DNA of 64,000 bases from Bradyrhizobium guangzhouense (GCF_004114955.1 NZ_CP030053.1:372001-436000), one strand, 5' to 3'. Counted from the stretch's first letter, positions 56,170-64,000 are shown. A program made the numbers and translations. The notes: generated by a model from the sequence alone, not told the origin.

Positions 56170-56589
56170 TCAGTGCGACGCGACCTCATTGCGATCGAGC
56201 GATTCCAGCGTCGCGGCGTTGCCGCAATAGCCGTGATATTTCTCAGCCGCGGTGCCGTCCGCAAGATCGCGGTCGCACTGGCCCTTGTGACCGCAGAGCG
56301 AGCAGACCCGCTCCATGTCGCGCAGCAGCAGTGGCTGTGCGCGCCCGAGCGCCTCCGCGTCGATGCCGAGCTGCTCCATCATCTTCGGGAGTTCGTCGGC
56401 GGCATGCTTGCCGTGGCGAACCAGCTCTTCCAGATCGTCGGGCGCGATCCTGAGATCGTTCGCGATCCGGTCGAAGTCGGAGCGATCGAGCTGCCGCATC
56501 TCGGCCATCTCGCGACGATGCTTCAGCCAGCTCGCAAAGGACTCGATGAGGTCCTGGACGATGGGATAAGGCCTGCTTGCGGTGCTCAT
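56170..56589 (-). CDS. DUF6455-like protein with four cysteines
   Basis: This 139-residue protein has helical N-terminal half (LIESFASWLKHRREMAEMRQLDRSDFDRIANDL) and a C-terminal CxxC plus two more Cys (CSLCGHKGQC ... YHGYCGN, four in all). It matches DUF6455. The cysteines may bind zinc or Fe-S. Function unknown. Start at 56589. It is convergent to the GlxA gene with 16 bases between stops. Confidence 0.75.
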   Translation of the reverse strand: MSTASRPYPIVQDLIESFASWLKHRREMAEMRQLDRSDFDRIANDLRIAPDDLEELVRHGKHAADELPKMMEQLGIDAEALGRAQPLLLRDMERVCSLCGHKGQCDRDLADGTAAEKYHGYCGNAATLESLDRNEVASH

Positions 56590-56914
56590 GAAAAGCTCCC
56601 TTCGAACGTCGGAACTGGAGCGACACTAGGCACAATGATGCAGGAGCGCGTTGCGCTGGATCAAATTGGGAATGAATGGAGGCGGCGGCCTCCATGGCAC
56701 CTCTCCCGCGCAAAGGCAGGGTGATCGCAATATGGATTTCACGAGGATTGTCTGCGGGCTTGCTCCGCCTCTCCCGCTTGCGGGAGAGGCCGCCACGCTC
56801 GCAGAGCGTGGCGGGTGAGGGTTCTTTCCTCTTGGGGATTGTCCCGACGCGGAGACACCCTCTCCCCAACCCTCTCCCGCAAGCGGGAGAGGGAGTGCAC
56901 CGCCTGCGCGGCGG
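56590..56914. other. 325-base intergenic region with repeat G
   Basis: A palindromic repeat fills 56769-56893. The other part (56590-56768) contains the leader of the DUF6455 gene and no convincing gene. Open frames here are the repeat itself translated. Confidence 0.6.
56769..56893. repeat. Palindromic repeat G (tctcccgcttgcgggaga type)
   Basis: Two hairpins, ctctcccgcttgcgggagag and ctctcccgcaagcgggagag, stand at the ends, and ccacgctcgcagagcgtgg lies inside. The end hairpins are nearly complementary to each other. Such elements are common downstream of genes in Bradyrhizobium. Confidence 0.85.
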
Positions 56915-57700
56915 CTAGCGAAACCGCTCCACCGCCCAGGCGAACAAGCTGCCCGGAATCGGCGGTTGCAGCGAGCGGCCCTTGCCGGAGATGTGCAGGC
57001 CGAGCACATCAGGGTCGCTGACGATGCCGAGATAGCTCGAGGGATCGAAGAACAGTTTTGGCTCGGAATGCACCGCGTAGAAGGATTTCTTCGGCAGCGC
57101 CTTTTGAAGATCGCCCGAGCGCTTGGCGAGGATGGTGAGGGCCGGTGGGCCAAAGATGGCGATGCGCAGGTCGGACAGGCGCTGCGAGCCGCCGCTGAGG
57201 CGCTTGATCGCAAAGCTCAGGCGATGGCTCAGCGACAGCCATTCCGGCGTCAGCTCCTCCTGCTCCATGAGGTCCTCGAACGCGCGAACGATCTGATGGT
57301 CCTGTGGCAGATAGAGCACGGAGTTGCCGAGCCGGCGGGATCGCTCCCAGGCAAAATAAGGTTTTGCCGGATCGATCGCGACGGGCTTGAGCAGCAGCAC
57401 GTCGGCGTCGAGCCAGAGGCCGAGATTCCTGGCCATCAGCTTCATGCGGAAGAAGTCGCTGAACTGCAGCGTGGTCCAGTCGCGCCAGCTGCCGTCCGGC
57501 TGCGGCGGCCGCAGGCGTTCGGAGAAGGCGTGCGGCAGGATCGCTTCGGCGTCCGCATTCTCGATACCGGCCGGAAGACCCGGAATGGTGTCGAAACTAT
57601 AGACCGTGACCTTGTGGCCGGCCGCCAGCTGCGAGCGCAGGCAGGTCTGGCGCAGCGCGTCCATCGGGCCATGCCAGAAGGTGACGATCTCGGGAAGCAT
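56915..57700 (-). CDS. Glycosyltransferase, GT32-like (DXD type)
   Basis: This 261-residue protein has a single cytoplasmic domain starting MLPEIVTFWHGPMDALRQTCLRS. The DXD-type site is in LGLWLDADVLLLKPV. Such proteins add sugars in capsule or lipopolysaccharide synthesis. No signal or membrane segment. It is isolated from known polysaccharide loci, so the acceptor is unknown. Downstream is repeat G; upstream is repeat C copy 2, starting 14 bases before its start. Confidence 0.8.
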   Translation of the reverse strand: MLPEIVTFWHGPMDALRQTCLRSQLAAGHKVTVYSFDTIPGLPAGIENADAEAILPHAFSERLRPPQPDGSWRDWTTLQFSDFFRMKLMARNLGLWLDADVLLLKPVAIDPAKPYFAWERSRRLGNSVLYLPQDHQIVRAFEDLMEQEELTPEWLSLSHRLSFAIKRLSGGSQRLSDLRIAIFGPPALTILAKRSGDLQKALPKKSFYAVHSEPKLFFDPSSYLGIVSDPDVLGLHISGKGRSLQPPIPGSLFAWAVERFR

Positions 57701-57713
57701 GAGGCGAGCTTAG

Positions 57714-57762
57714 AGCACGATCCGGAAAAGTGTGCAGCGGTTTTCCGAGAAGATCATGCTCA
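57714..57762. repeat. Palindromic repeat C, copy 2
   Basis: Arms gagcacgatccggaaaag and ttttccgagaagatcatgctc enclose tgtgcagcgg. It differs from copy 1 (44696-44745) mainly in the loop. Lies between leuD and the glycosyltransferase gene, both minus strand. Confidence 0.85.
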
Positions 57763-57794
57763 AAAAAATAGAGGGAAAACGAGGGCAAAGAAAA

Positions 57795-57821
57795 AGCCCC
57801 GGCGCTGATAGCACCGGGGCT
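57795..57821 (-). terminator. leuD terminator
   Basis: Stem agccccggcgc / gcaccggggct with one mismatch and a 5-base loop; read on the minus strand it is followed by a T-run (ttttt). It lies about 20 bases after the leuD stop. Confidence 0.85.
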
Positions 57822-57838
57822 CGAAAGATATTCCGAGA

Positions 57839-58444
57839 TCAGGCCCAGGCGCGTTCGCGCTTGAGCTTCTCTTCATAGGTGTCGATCGAGGACTTCTTCT
57901 CCATCGTCAGGCCGATGTCGTCGAGGCCGTTGATCAGGCAGTGCTTGCGGAACGGGTCGATCTCGAACTTGACCTTGCCGCCGTCGGGGCCGCGGATCTC
58001 CTGGTTCGGCAGGTCGATCGTCAGCGTCGCGTTGGCGCCGCGCTCGGCGTCGTCGAACAGCTTGTCGAGGTCTTCCTGGGAAACGCGGATCGGCAGAATG
58101 CCGTTCTTGAAGCAGTTGTTGTAGAAGATGTCGCCGAACGAGGTCGAGATCACGCAGCGGATGCCAAAATCGAGCAACGCCCAGGGCGCGTGCTCGCGGC
58201 TCGAGCCGCAGCCGAAATTGTCGCCGGCGACCAGCACCTTCGTATTGCGATAGGCGGGCTGGTTGAGGACGAAATCCGGGTTCTCGCTGCCGTCGTCCTT
58301 GTAGCGCTGCTCGGAGAAGAGCCCCTTGCCAAGGCCGGTGCGCTTGATGGTCTTGAGGTACTGCTTCGGAATGATCATGTCGGTGTCGACATTGATGATC
58401 TTCAGCGGCGCCGCGACGCCTTCCAGCGTGGTGAACTTGTCCAT
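57839..58444 (-). CDS. leuD: 3-isopropylmalate dehydratase small subunit
   Basis: LeuD is the small subunit of isopropylmalate isomerase. The 201 residues have [38 protein letters not shown] and [17 protein letters not shown], all typical of the swivelling domain. It forms a heterodimer with LeuC, whose gene is 3.7 kb away on the same strand. Monocistronic; start at 58444. Confidence 0.98.
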   Translation of the reverse strand: MDKFTTLEGVAAPLKIINVDTDMIIPKQYLKTIKRTGLGKGLFSEQRYKDDGSENPDFVLNQPAYRNTKVLVAGDNFGCGSSREHAPWALLDFGIRCVISTSFGDIFYNNCFKNGILPIRVSQEDLDKLFDDAERGANATLTIDLPNQEIRGPDGGKVKFEIDPFRKHCLINGLDDIGLTMEKKSSIDTYEEKLKRERAWA

Positions 58445-58531
58445 TTCAAGCTTCCCGGTTTGCAGTCAGGGGAGGTCTGTTTAGCCCGGTTGGAATACAA
58501 ATCCTAGGCCGGATTCGGCAATCTTGCTCTG

Positions 58532-59101
58532 TCAGCTTGGCGGAGCCATGCTGTCGGGGACGAAGCCGGTCGGCAGGCCGTCGATGCTCTTGTTGTTCTT
58601 CAGGCCCCAGTATTTTCGCAAATTACCAATGCCCTGCGCCGTCCAGTAGCGGATGAGGCTGCCGCGCTCTTGCTTGTAGTCGAACAGGGGCACGCCCATC
58701 CCGCATGAGGTCTGCACGAGGTCGACCGAGAGGCGCACGATCTGGCGGGCACCGGCCATGTCCTCGAACCCGGAGGCGAGCTCGGCGTAGTCAGGCGTGC
58801 CGCGCATCAGCGACCGCCCCTGGCCGTAGAGCCGCAGGATCATCGGAGGGCCCTCGAACGCGCAGAACATGATGGTCAGGCGCTTGTCGTCGGAGGCCAT
58901 CAGGTGCGCGCGGGTCTCGCTGCCGCTGCCGGTGCAATCGAGATAGGCGACGTCGTTCTCTCCGAGCACCCGGAATGAGGACATTCCCTTGGGCGACACA
59001 TTGATGCGTCCCTTCGGCGGCGCGCTCGCGACGAAGAAGATGTTCTGCCGCTCGATGAAAGCCCGGTGCTCGGGTTCGATCCCAGTGAATTGCTTGCCCA
59101 T
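58532..59101 (-). CDS. Pyridoxamine 5'-phosphate oxidase-related flavoprotein
   Basis: This 189-residue single-domain FMN-binding split-barrel protein has FFVASAPPKGRINVSPKG and the conserved TIMFCAFEGPPMILRLYGQG. These proteins bind FMN, F420 or heme. The ATG at 59101 starts the domain; upstream in-frame residues are basic and lack homology. It is divergent from an MmyB-type regulator across 100 bases, suggesting that the regulator controls it. Confidence 0.82.
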   Translation of the reverse strand: MGKQFTGIEPEHRAFIERQNIFFVASAPPKGRINVSPKGMSSFRVLGENDVAYLDCTGSGSETRAHLMASDDKRLTIMFCAFEGPPMILRLYGQGRSLMRGTPDYAELASGFEDMAGARQIVRLSVDLVQTSCGMGVPLFDYKQERGSLIRYWTAQGIGNLRKYWGLKNNKSIDGLPTGFVPDSMAPPS

Positions 59102-59201
59102 GTCCGTGCGATCCTCGCCTCGGCAAGGAGCCGAGGTCAAAACGCTAGCACACCCATGGTACCGGTTTAAGAACACAAGATATGCTGGTATAAAAACTAC
59201 C
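59102..59201. promoter_or_regulatory. Divergent control region of the PNPOx gene and MmyB-type regulator
   Basis: A 100-base gap between divergent starts. It turns AT-rich from about 59160 and contains tggtaccggttt and a distant aactacca near 59195, which could be half-sites of an operator. No exact motif is established. Confidence 0.3.
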
Positions 59202-60005
59202 ATGAAAGGAACTCATCCGATCGCTCCAGCGCTCTCCCTCAGCGCCTTCCTGCGGGCGCTCCGGGAGCGCCAATCTCCGGCAGACTTCGGCCTCGCCGCG
59301 GGACCGCGGCGGCGCACGCCCGGCCTCCGGCGCGAGGAGGTCGCCCAGCTCTGTGGATTGAGCGTCACCTGGTACACTTGGATCGAGCAGGGGCGCGATG
59401 TGTCCGTCTCAGCGTCGGCACTGGCGCGCCTCGCCCGCGGATTGCGGCTGTCGTCCGCCGAGCGCGGTTATCTGTTCGAAGTCGCGGGCAGGCGCGATCC
59501 CGAGCGGCCGGGCCACAGGGACGATCCGCCCGAGGAGATCCTGGCCTGCGTCGATGCGATCGATGGTCCCGCCTACATCCTCGATCGCACATGGAGCGCG
59601 CGCCGCTGGAATGCGAAAGCGTCGCTTCTGTTTGCAGGATGGCTCGACGATGACGGCGAAAAGAATCTTCTGCGCTATATCTTCGTCAGGCCCGAGGCGC
59701 GAAGCCTGATCCTCGACTGGAGCTCGCGTGCGCAGCGCGTCGTCGCCGAGTTCCGTGCGGCGGTGACGGCCTATTCCGACGATCCGGACATTCGCCGGCT
59801 GGTGGAGGAACTGAGACTGGGAAGCTCCGACTTCGAGCGCTGCTGGGAGACGCAGGGGGTTCTGGCGCGCGAAGGCGGCGAACGCGCGTTCAATCATCCG
59901 ACCGTGGGACTGCTGCATTATCAGCAGGTGTCGCTATCGCTCGCGGGCTGGCCCGACTATCGGCTGACGATGCTTCTGCCAGCGCCCTCGCTCCGCGATC
60001 GATGA
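59202..60005 (+). CDS. MmyB-type XRE transcriptional regulator
   Basis: This 267-residue protein has an N-terminal helix-turn-helix of the XRE type (about 10-90; RRTPGLRREEVAQLCGLSVTWYTWIEQGRDV) and a C-terminal MmyB-like PAS-type ligand domain (about 105-265; AYILDRTWSARRWNAKASLLFAGW, FNHPTVGLLHYQQVSLSLAG). The ligand may be a fatty acid or similar hydrophobic compound. It divergently neighbours a PNPOx-like gene, as in many MmyB pairs where the regulator controls a nearby dehydrogenase or flavoprotein. Confidence 0.9.
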   Translation: MKGTHPIAPALSLSAFLRALRERQSPADFGLAAGPRRRTPGLRREEVAQLCGLSVTWYTWIEQGRDVSVSASALARLARGLRLSSAERGYLFEVAGRRDPERPGHRDDPPEEILACVDAIDGPAYILDRTWSARRWNAKASLLFAGWLDDDGEKNLLRYIFVRPEARSLILDWSSRAQRVVAEFRAAVTAYSDDPDIRRLVEELRLGSSDFERCWETQGVLAREGGERAFNHPTVGLLHYQQVSLSLAGWPDYRLTMLLPAPSLRDR

Positions 60006-60009
60006 CGTC

Positions 60010-60408
60010 CTACTCGGCCTGAGCCTCGATCGCTTCCATGTCGTCGTCCGAGAGGCCGAAATGGTGGCCGATCTCGTGAATCAGGACATGGCGGACGATA
60101 TGGCCGAGGCTTTCGTCGTGCTCGGCCCAATAATCCAGGATCGGGCGGCGGTAGAGCCAGACCATGTTGGGCAGCCGGGCCACGTCGCCAAGGCTCTGCT
60201 GCGGCAGGCCGACGCCCTGGAACAAGCCGAGCAGGTCGAACTCGCTCTCGCAGTCCATCTCGTCGAGCACCTCCTCGGTCGGGAAGTCGTCGACGCGGAT
60301 GATCAGGCCCTCGCACAGCCCGCGAAATTCCGCCGGCAGGCGCTCGAATATCTCGTGCGCCGTCACCTCCATCTCGGCCAGCGAGGGCGCTTTCAGGTCC
60401 GTCCACAT
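60010..60408 (-). CDS. Minimal zinc metallopeptidase (DUF1025/PF06262 family)
   Basis: This 132-residue zincin-like protein has an HExxH site at His111-His115 (HEIGHHFGLSDDDM), which gives a minigluzincin-like fold with the third ligand Asp in GLSD. The N-terminal half (MEVTAHEIFERLPAEFRGLCEGLIIRVDDFPTEE) is family-typical. Substrate unknown. Its stop abuts the regulator gene (4-base gap, convergent). Confidence 0.9.
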   Translation of the reverse strand: MWTDLKAPSLAEMEVTAHEIFERLPAEFRGLCEGLIIRVDDFPTEEVLDEMDCESEFDLLGLFQGVGLPQQSLGDVARLPNMVWLYRRPILDYWAEHDESLGHIVRHVLIHEIGHHFGLSDDDMEAIEAQAE

Positions 60409-60531
60409 GGGCCTGTCTTAGCGCGGGTTTCGTAGCGATGCATCCGGCTTTATAAGCGCGCGAGGTTGACGGGCGCCGCCAAAACGGGGAGCGTGGGGCT
60501 CAGGTCGAGGGTGATCCAGGTGGGCGATAAA

Positions 60532-60858
60532 ATGCGAGCAAAAACAGCGGCGGCTCTACTGTGCATGGGGTTGTTTTCGCAAGTTGGCATGAGCGCCCAG
60601 GCGCAGACCGCAGCCCACACGGCTGGCGCTGTCGTCCGTATCGCCCAGGCAGTGTCGCCCGACGACGTGCCGCCGCCACGCAGGCGGCCGCAGACGCGCC
60701 TGCGCGTCACGCCCTATTACAGCCCCGACGGCGTCTATCCGCGCTACAACCCGGGTCCCGACGCGGTGCGCGAGTGCAGCGTTGCCTATGTGCAGGAACA
60801 CAGGCCCAGCGGCACCGTGATCACACCGCATATGAGCTGCTACTGGCGTCGCGGCTGA
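60532..60858 (+). CDS. Small secreted protein 1
   Basis: This 108-residue protein has a signal peptide (MRAKTAAALLCMGLFSQVGM ... AQAQ). The mature part is rich in proline and arginine (SPDDVPPPRRRPQTRLRVTPYY) and has two cysteines (VRECSVAYV and HMSCYWRRG) that may form a disulfide. No recognised family. The ATG at 60532 is at the signal; a longer reading begins at 60466. It is the first of three small secreted proteins in a row. Confidence 0.65.
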   Translation: MRAKTAAALLCMGLFSQVGMSAQAQTAAHTAGAVVRIAQAVSPDDVPPPRRRPQTRLRVTPYYSPDGVYPRYNPGPDAVRECSVAYVQEHRPSGTVITPHMSCYWRRG

Positions 60859-60890
60859 TAAGGCTCCCCGATGCTGCGGCGGAGGTCGTC

Positions 60891-61151
60891 ATGACGAGAT
60901 GGATCGCATTGGCCGTCGCTGTCGGGCTTGCCGCGACCACGTCAAGCGCGTCGGCCGCGCAGAGAGTGACGAAGCTGCCGGATGCCTCTGCCGGGCGCGC
61001 GGTGTTCGATGGGCGACGGCACGTGCGATATGATGCGACGCGCTACGTTCGGCGTCCCGATCCGCATTATGACGCGCGGCCGGTCTATTATCGCCCCTAT
61101 CCTTACGGCGTGCCCGCGCCATTCGTGCTCGGCTACGGTCCGTTCTGGTGA
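60891..61151 (+). CDS. Small secreted protein 2
   Basis: This 86-residue protein has a signal peptide (MTRWIALAVAVGLAATTSSASA). The mature part is tyrosine/proline/arginine-rich (PHYDARPVYYRPYPYGVPAPF). It follows protein 1 with 32 bases between, so the two could share a transcript. No recognised family. Confidence 0.65.
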   Translation: MTRWIALAVAVGLAATTSSASAAQRVTKLPDASAGRAVFDGRRHVRYDATRYVRRPDPHYDARPVYYRPYPYGVPAPFVLGYGPFW

Positions 61152-61297
61152 TGCGCTAGCCTGGGCGCGCGCGGAGCGTCGTTCATTCATGGTGGGTTCA
61201 CGCCACTGTCTCTAGCTTCATCTCGGGAGCGACTGCAAATGGACGGCGCGGGACGACTACGCCGCAACGACGCTGTCCAGACTCAGGGAGACATTCG

Positions 61298-61798
61298 ATG
61301 CTGAGGATAATGCGTCCCAGGACAAGCGCGCTGCGCCTGCTCGGACTCGCCGCTGTTGCCGTTCTGATGTTGTCATCGGGAAGCGCGCGCCGCGCTGAAG
61401 CGATGACGCCGGTCAATCCGACCGCGCTGCCCGCTGCGAAGGCTGCAAGCGACGACATGATGATCCAGGTCCACGGCGGTGGACATGGCGGTTTCCACGG
61501 CGGCGGCGGACATTTCGGCGGCTTCCATGGTGGTGGAGGCCACTTCGGTGGCTTCCATGGTGGCGGTTATCACTATGGCGGCTTCCACCGCTTTGGCGGA
61601 TATGGCGGCTATCATCGCCACTGGGGCGGCTACTATCGCCCCTATTACGGCTATCGCCACTTTCACCGGCGCTATTATTACGGCGGCTATTATCCCGCCT
61701 ATCACTATCCGCGCCGCTGCCGGATCATCTGGACCTATTACGGCCCGCGCCGCATCTGCCACTGGCACCGCTGGCACTATCCGTACCGCTATTGGTAA
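61298..61798 (+). CDS. Secreted Gly/His/Tyr-rich repeat protein
   Basis: This 166-residue protein has a signal-like hydrophobic N-terminus (LRLLGLAAVAVLMLSSGSA). It then has tandem glycine-histidine-phenylalanine repeats (GGFHGGGGHF repeated about three times, about 64-91), then a Tyr/His/Arg-rich tail with two cysteines (PRRCRIIW and RRICHWHRWH). Histidine-rich repeats suggest metal binding. The repeats may vary in number by slippage. No family recognised beyond similar GH-rich rhizobial proteins. A terminator follows. Confidence 0.7.
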   Translation: MLRIMRPRTSALRLLGLAAVAVLMLSSGSARRAEAMTPVNPTALPAAKAASDDMMIQVHGGGHGGFHGGGGHFGGFHGGGGHFGGFHGGGYHYGGFHRFGGYGGYHRHWGGYYRPYYGYRHFHRRYYYGGYYPAYHYPRRCRIIWTYYGPRRICHWHRWHYPYRYW

Positions 61799-61822
61799 GT
61801 CGAGCCGCACTGGCTGACATGA

Positions 61823-61850
61823 AAAGGGCGCCTCGAAGGCGCCCTTTGCT
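61823..61850. terminator. Terminator between small secreted genes and minus-strand small gene
   Basis: Perfect 10-bp stem (aaagggcgcc / ggcgcccttt), 5-base loop. Transcript-end signal for the plus-strand gene ending 61798 and for the minus-strand gene ending 61861. Confidence 0.85.
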
Positions 61851-61860
61851 TGTCGCTGGC

Positions 61861-62070
61861 TCACAGCCAGTCTTTCAGTTTCAACGACGCCGATTTCCAC
61901 CGCATCAGCGTCTCGACCTTCCACTGCTTGAGCATCGCCGGCGGCCAGCGGCTGAGCTTGGAGGTCTCCTCGACCTCCGGCTTGGCGACGATGCGCAAGC
62001 GTGGCGCGCGCCGCCGGTGCTGGCGCGTCGCCTCGCTGATCAGATCGACATAGTCAGGCTTGTTGGCCAT
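61861..62070 (-). CDS. Small conserved-looking hypothetical protein
   Basis: This 69-residue basic protein (MANKPDYVDLISEATRQHRRR ... KSASLKLKDWL) has no signal or membrane segment. A ggggacacccc lies upstream of the ATG. It lies 92 bases after the leuC stop on the same strand. It has no recognised family, and its short length limits the confidence. Confidence 0.55.
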   Translation of the reverse strand: MANKPDYVDLISEATRQHRRRAPRLRIVAKPEVEETSKLSRWPPAMLKQWKVETLMRWKSASLKLKDWL

Positions 62071-62162
62071 GAGGGGTGTCCCCGCGAGGTCGTCGCGAGG
62101 ACACTGTCGGCGCTGCGGCTTAACGGCGGTTTGCCGCGTTCGTTCAAATTGCAGGAAGCGGC

Positions 62163-63569
62163 TTAGCGCCAGTCCCTGACATCGACGAAGTGGCCCGCGA
62201 TCGCCGCTGCTGCCGCCATTGCCGGCGACACCAGATGCGTGCGGCCCTTGAAACCCTGGCGGCCTTCGAAGTTACGGTTCGAAGTCGAAGCGCAGCGCTC
62301 TTCCGGCTTCAGCTTGTCCGGGTTCATGGCGAGGCACATCGAGCAGCCCGGCTCGCGCCATTCGAAGCCGGCCTTGATGAAGATCTTGTCCAGACCCTCG
62401 GCTTCGGCCTGCTCCTTGACGATGCCCGAGCCCGGCACGACCATCGCGTTGACGCTGGCCGACACCTGCTTGCCTTCCGCGATCTTGGCGGCGGCGCGCA
62501 AGTCCTCGATGCGACCGTTGGTGCAGGAGCCGATGAAGACGCGGTCGAGCTTGATGTCGGTGATCTTCGTGCCCGCCGTCAGGCCCATGTATTTGAGCGC
62601 GCGATGCTTGGAGAGGCGCTTGGCCTCGTCCGCGATCTTGTCAGGATCGGGCACGATGCCGGTCACCGAGATCACGTCCTCGGGGCTGGTGCCCCAGGTC
62701 ACGATCGGCGGCAGTTTTGCGGCATCGAGGCGCAGCTCGTGGTCGAAATGCGCGCCGTCGTCGGAGCGCAACTTCTCCCAATAGCGCATCGCCGCATCCC
62801 AGTCCGCGCCCTTCGGCGACTTCGGACGATCGCGCAGGAAGTCGTAGGCCTTCTGGTCGGGCGCGACGAGGCCGGCGCGCGCGCCGCCTTCGATCGACAT
62901 GTTGCAGACCGTCATGCGGCCTTCCATCGAGAGCGCGCGGATCGCATCGCCGGCATATTCGAGCACGTAGCCGGTGCCGCCGGCGGTGCCGATCTCGCCG
63001 ATGATGGCCAGGATGATATCCTTGCCGGTCACCCCGTCAGGCAGTCTGCCGTCGACGGTGACACGCATGTTCTTCGCCTTCTTCTGGATCAGCGTCTGCG
63101 TCGCCAGCACGTGCTCGACCTCTGACGTGCCGATACCGTGCGCGAGCGCGCCGAATGCGCCATGCGTCGAGGTGTGGCTGTCACCGCAAACGATGGTGGT
63201 GCCGGGCAGCGTAAAACCCTGCTCGGGGCCGATGACGTGGACGATGCCCTGGCGCTTGTCGAACTCGTTGTAATACTCGATGCCGAATTCCTTGGCGTTC
63301 TCGGCGAGCGCCTTGATCTGCTCGATGCTCTCGGGATCCGGGTTCGGCTTGGTGCGGTCGGTGGTCGGCACGTTGTGGTCGACGACGGCGAGGGTCTTCT
63401 CGGGTGCATGGACCTTGCGGCCGGTGGCGCGCAGGCCTTCGAATGCCTGCGGCGAGGTCACCTCGTGCACCAGATGGCGGTCGATATAGAGCAGGCAGGT
63501 GCCGTCGTCGGCCTCGTGCACCAGATGGTCGTTCCAGATCTTGTCGTACAAAGTGGTCGGCTTGGACAT
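62163..63569 (-). CDS. leuC: 3-isopropylmalate dehydratase large subunit
   Basis: LeuC is the 4Fe-4S large subunit of isopropylmalate isomerase. The 468 residues have [18 protein letters not shown] at the N-terminus, [16 protein letters not shown], the cluster cysteine in FIGSCTNGR and the CxxC of [13 protein letters not shown], and the C-terminal [12 protein letters not shown]. It pairs with LeuD, located 3.7 kb away. Start at 63569. Confidence 0.98.
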   Translation of the reverse strand: MSKPTTLYDKIWNDHLVHEADDGTCLLYIDRHLVHEVTSPQAFEGLRATGRKVHAPEKTLAVVDHNVPTTDRTKPNPDPESIEQIKALAENAKEFGIEYYNEFDKRQGIVHVIGPEQGFTLPGTTIVCGDSHTSTHGAFGALAHGIGTSEVEHVLATQTLIQKKAKNMRVTVDGRLPDGVTGKDIILAIIGEIGTAGGTGYVLEYAGDAIRALSMEGRMTVCNMSIEGGARAGLVAPDQKAYDFLRDRPKSPKGADWDAAMRYWEKLRSDDGAHFDHELRLDAAKLPPIVTWGTSPEDVISVTGIVPDPDKIADEAKRLSKHRALKYMGLTAGTKITDIKLDRVFIGSCTNGRIEDLRAAAKIAEGKQVSASVNAMVVPGSGIVKEQAEAEGLDKIFIKAGFEWREPGCSMCLAMNPDKLKPEERCASTSNRNFEGRQGFKGRTHLVSPAMAAAAAIAGHFVDVRDWR

Positions 63570-63829
63570 GAGCTTGAGCTCCGAGGGAATGTTTGAAGCA
63601 GGTGAGCGCGGCTTGCGCGGGGGGCAACGAAATCGTCAGCGCAGCTTTTAGGCTGCGCGGGTAAGCTCTGACGTTGCCGAGGTCGCGAAGCGTCCGAAGA
63701 ACCGGCCAGGCAGCCGCGAGCGATCGTCGATGACGACGCGCTGGGGGCTTACGAAGCTGGTCAGATCTGGAAACATTCTAGAGGCTATATAGCACGCGGG
63801 AGTTAAAGCGCGAGAGCCTAGCGGCATCG

Positions 63830-63914
63830 TCATTGCGAGGAGCCCTTGCGACGAAGCAATCCAGACTATCTCCGCGGAAAGACCCTGGATTGCTTCGCTG
63901 CGCTCGCAATGACG
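63830..63914. repeat. Dispersed palindromic repeat A, copy 5
   Basis: Arms tcattgcgaggagcccttgcgacgaagcaatccag and ctggattgcttcgctgcgctcgcaatgacg, loop actatctccgcggaaagacc. Standard form of the family. Confidence 0.9.
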
Positions 63915-63944
63915 AGATCGGGGAGGGCACCTGGGCCAAACAAA

Positions 63945-63969
63945 AAGCGCGGGGTTTTGCCCCGCGCTT
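63945..63969 (-). terminator. Terminator for a gene beyond the window edge
   Basis: Perfect 10-bp stem (aagcgcgggg / ccccgcgctt), 5-base loop, T-run on the minus strand (from caaaaa on plus). It should end a minus-strand transcript that comes from the right of the window. Confidence 0.85.
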
Positions 63970-64000
63970 CTCGAAACTGGTCTGGTCGCGAAAGCTTACT

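Larger units (their letters stand above)
63570..64000. other. 431-base region upstream of leuC
   Basis: Contains the leuC leader (63570-63780, no recognised motif), repeat A copy 5 (63830-63914) and a terminator hairpin (63945-63969). A 61-codon frame at 63648-63833 on the minus strand shows no family or ribosome-binding site. Confidence 0.6.

Noticed and set aside
61481..61600. Short tandem repeats resembling a CRISPR array
   Set aside because: They are in-frame codon repeats for a Gly/His/Phe-rich protein, with no constant repeat-spacer pattern.
63648..63833. Minus-strand 61-codon frame upstream of leuC
   Set aside because: No ribosome-binding site, no family features, and it runs into repeat A.

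Overview
The window looks like a stretch of core chromosome from a Bradyrhizobium-type alphaproteobacterium (Nitrobacteraceae). The basis is the high GC, the gene complement (long-form argG, sdhCDAB, typA, IalB and DUF6455 proteins, GlxA regulators) and several families of dispersed palindromic repeats of the kind common in Bradyrhizobium intergenic DNA. I see no phage, integrase, transposase, CRISPR array or rRNA operon. The genus assignment is inference from gene content, not from a database search.

Layout. 1-3.7 kb: TerB-like protein, SDR, class I glutamine amidotransferase, crotonase-fold protein. 3.8 kb: tRNA-Ala(CGC) on the minus strand with a long hairpin at its 3' end. 4.0-7.0 kb: YggT, DUF167 and folD on plus; ppa and a GNAT acetyltransferase on minus. 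7.2-10.3 kb: a tightly coupled four-gene cluster (secreted hydrolase, DUF2269, SDR-DoxX fusion, DCC thiol-redox protein). 10.5-18.4 kb: flavin amine oxidase, typA, CRP-type regulator divergent from a lone receiver protein, PhoD phosphatase, and an unusual membrane-anchored TAXI protein. 18.6-26.8 kb: PCD dehydratase, DUF1232, quinone oxidoreductase, dienoyl-CoA-reductase-like SDR, IalB protein, rlmN, PAP2 phosphatase, argG.

26.9-35 kb is a minus-strand block: hybrid histidine kinase, BclA/SbmA-type ABC transporter, FkbM methyltransferase, VOC protein, a small proline-rich protein and a proline-rich OmpA protein. 35.1-38.6 kb is the sdhCDAB operon with a candidate promoter. 39-46.9 kb: TauE transporter, a low-GC orphan, malonyl-CoA synthetase divergent from an SDR, fasciclin protein, cytochrome b561 plus Tat-exported molybdopterin protein, MFS transporter.

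47-63.6 kb carries leucine and aspartate-family biosynthesis genes (leuB, asd, leuD, leuC) as separate units. Between them are accessory genes: a hexapeptide transferase flanked by direct repeats, carbonic anhydrase, a CitE-type lyase, a 2OG-oxygenase-like protein, a CopD/DUF3817 pair divergent from a GlxA regulator, a glycosyltransferase, a PNPOx-like gene divergent from an MmyB-type regulator, a minimal metallopeptidase and three small secreted proteins.

Most of the window is housekeeping. The least described parts are the 7.2-10.3 kb redox-membrane cluster, the 29.2-35.0 kb sensor-transporter-methyltransferase block, the two-TM TAXI protein, and several enzymes whose canonical catalytic residues are substituted.
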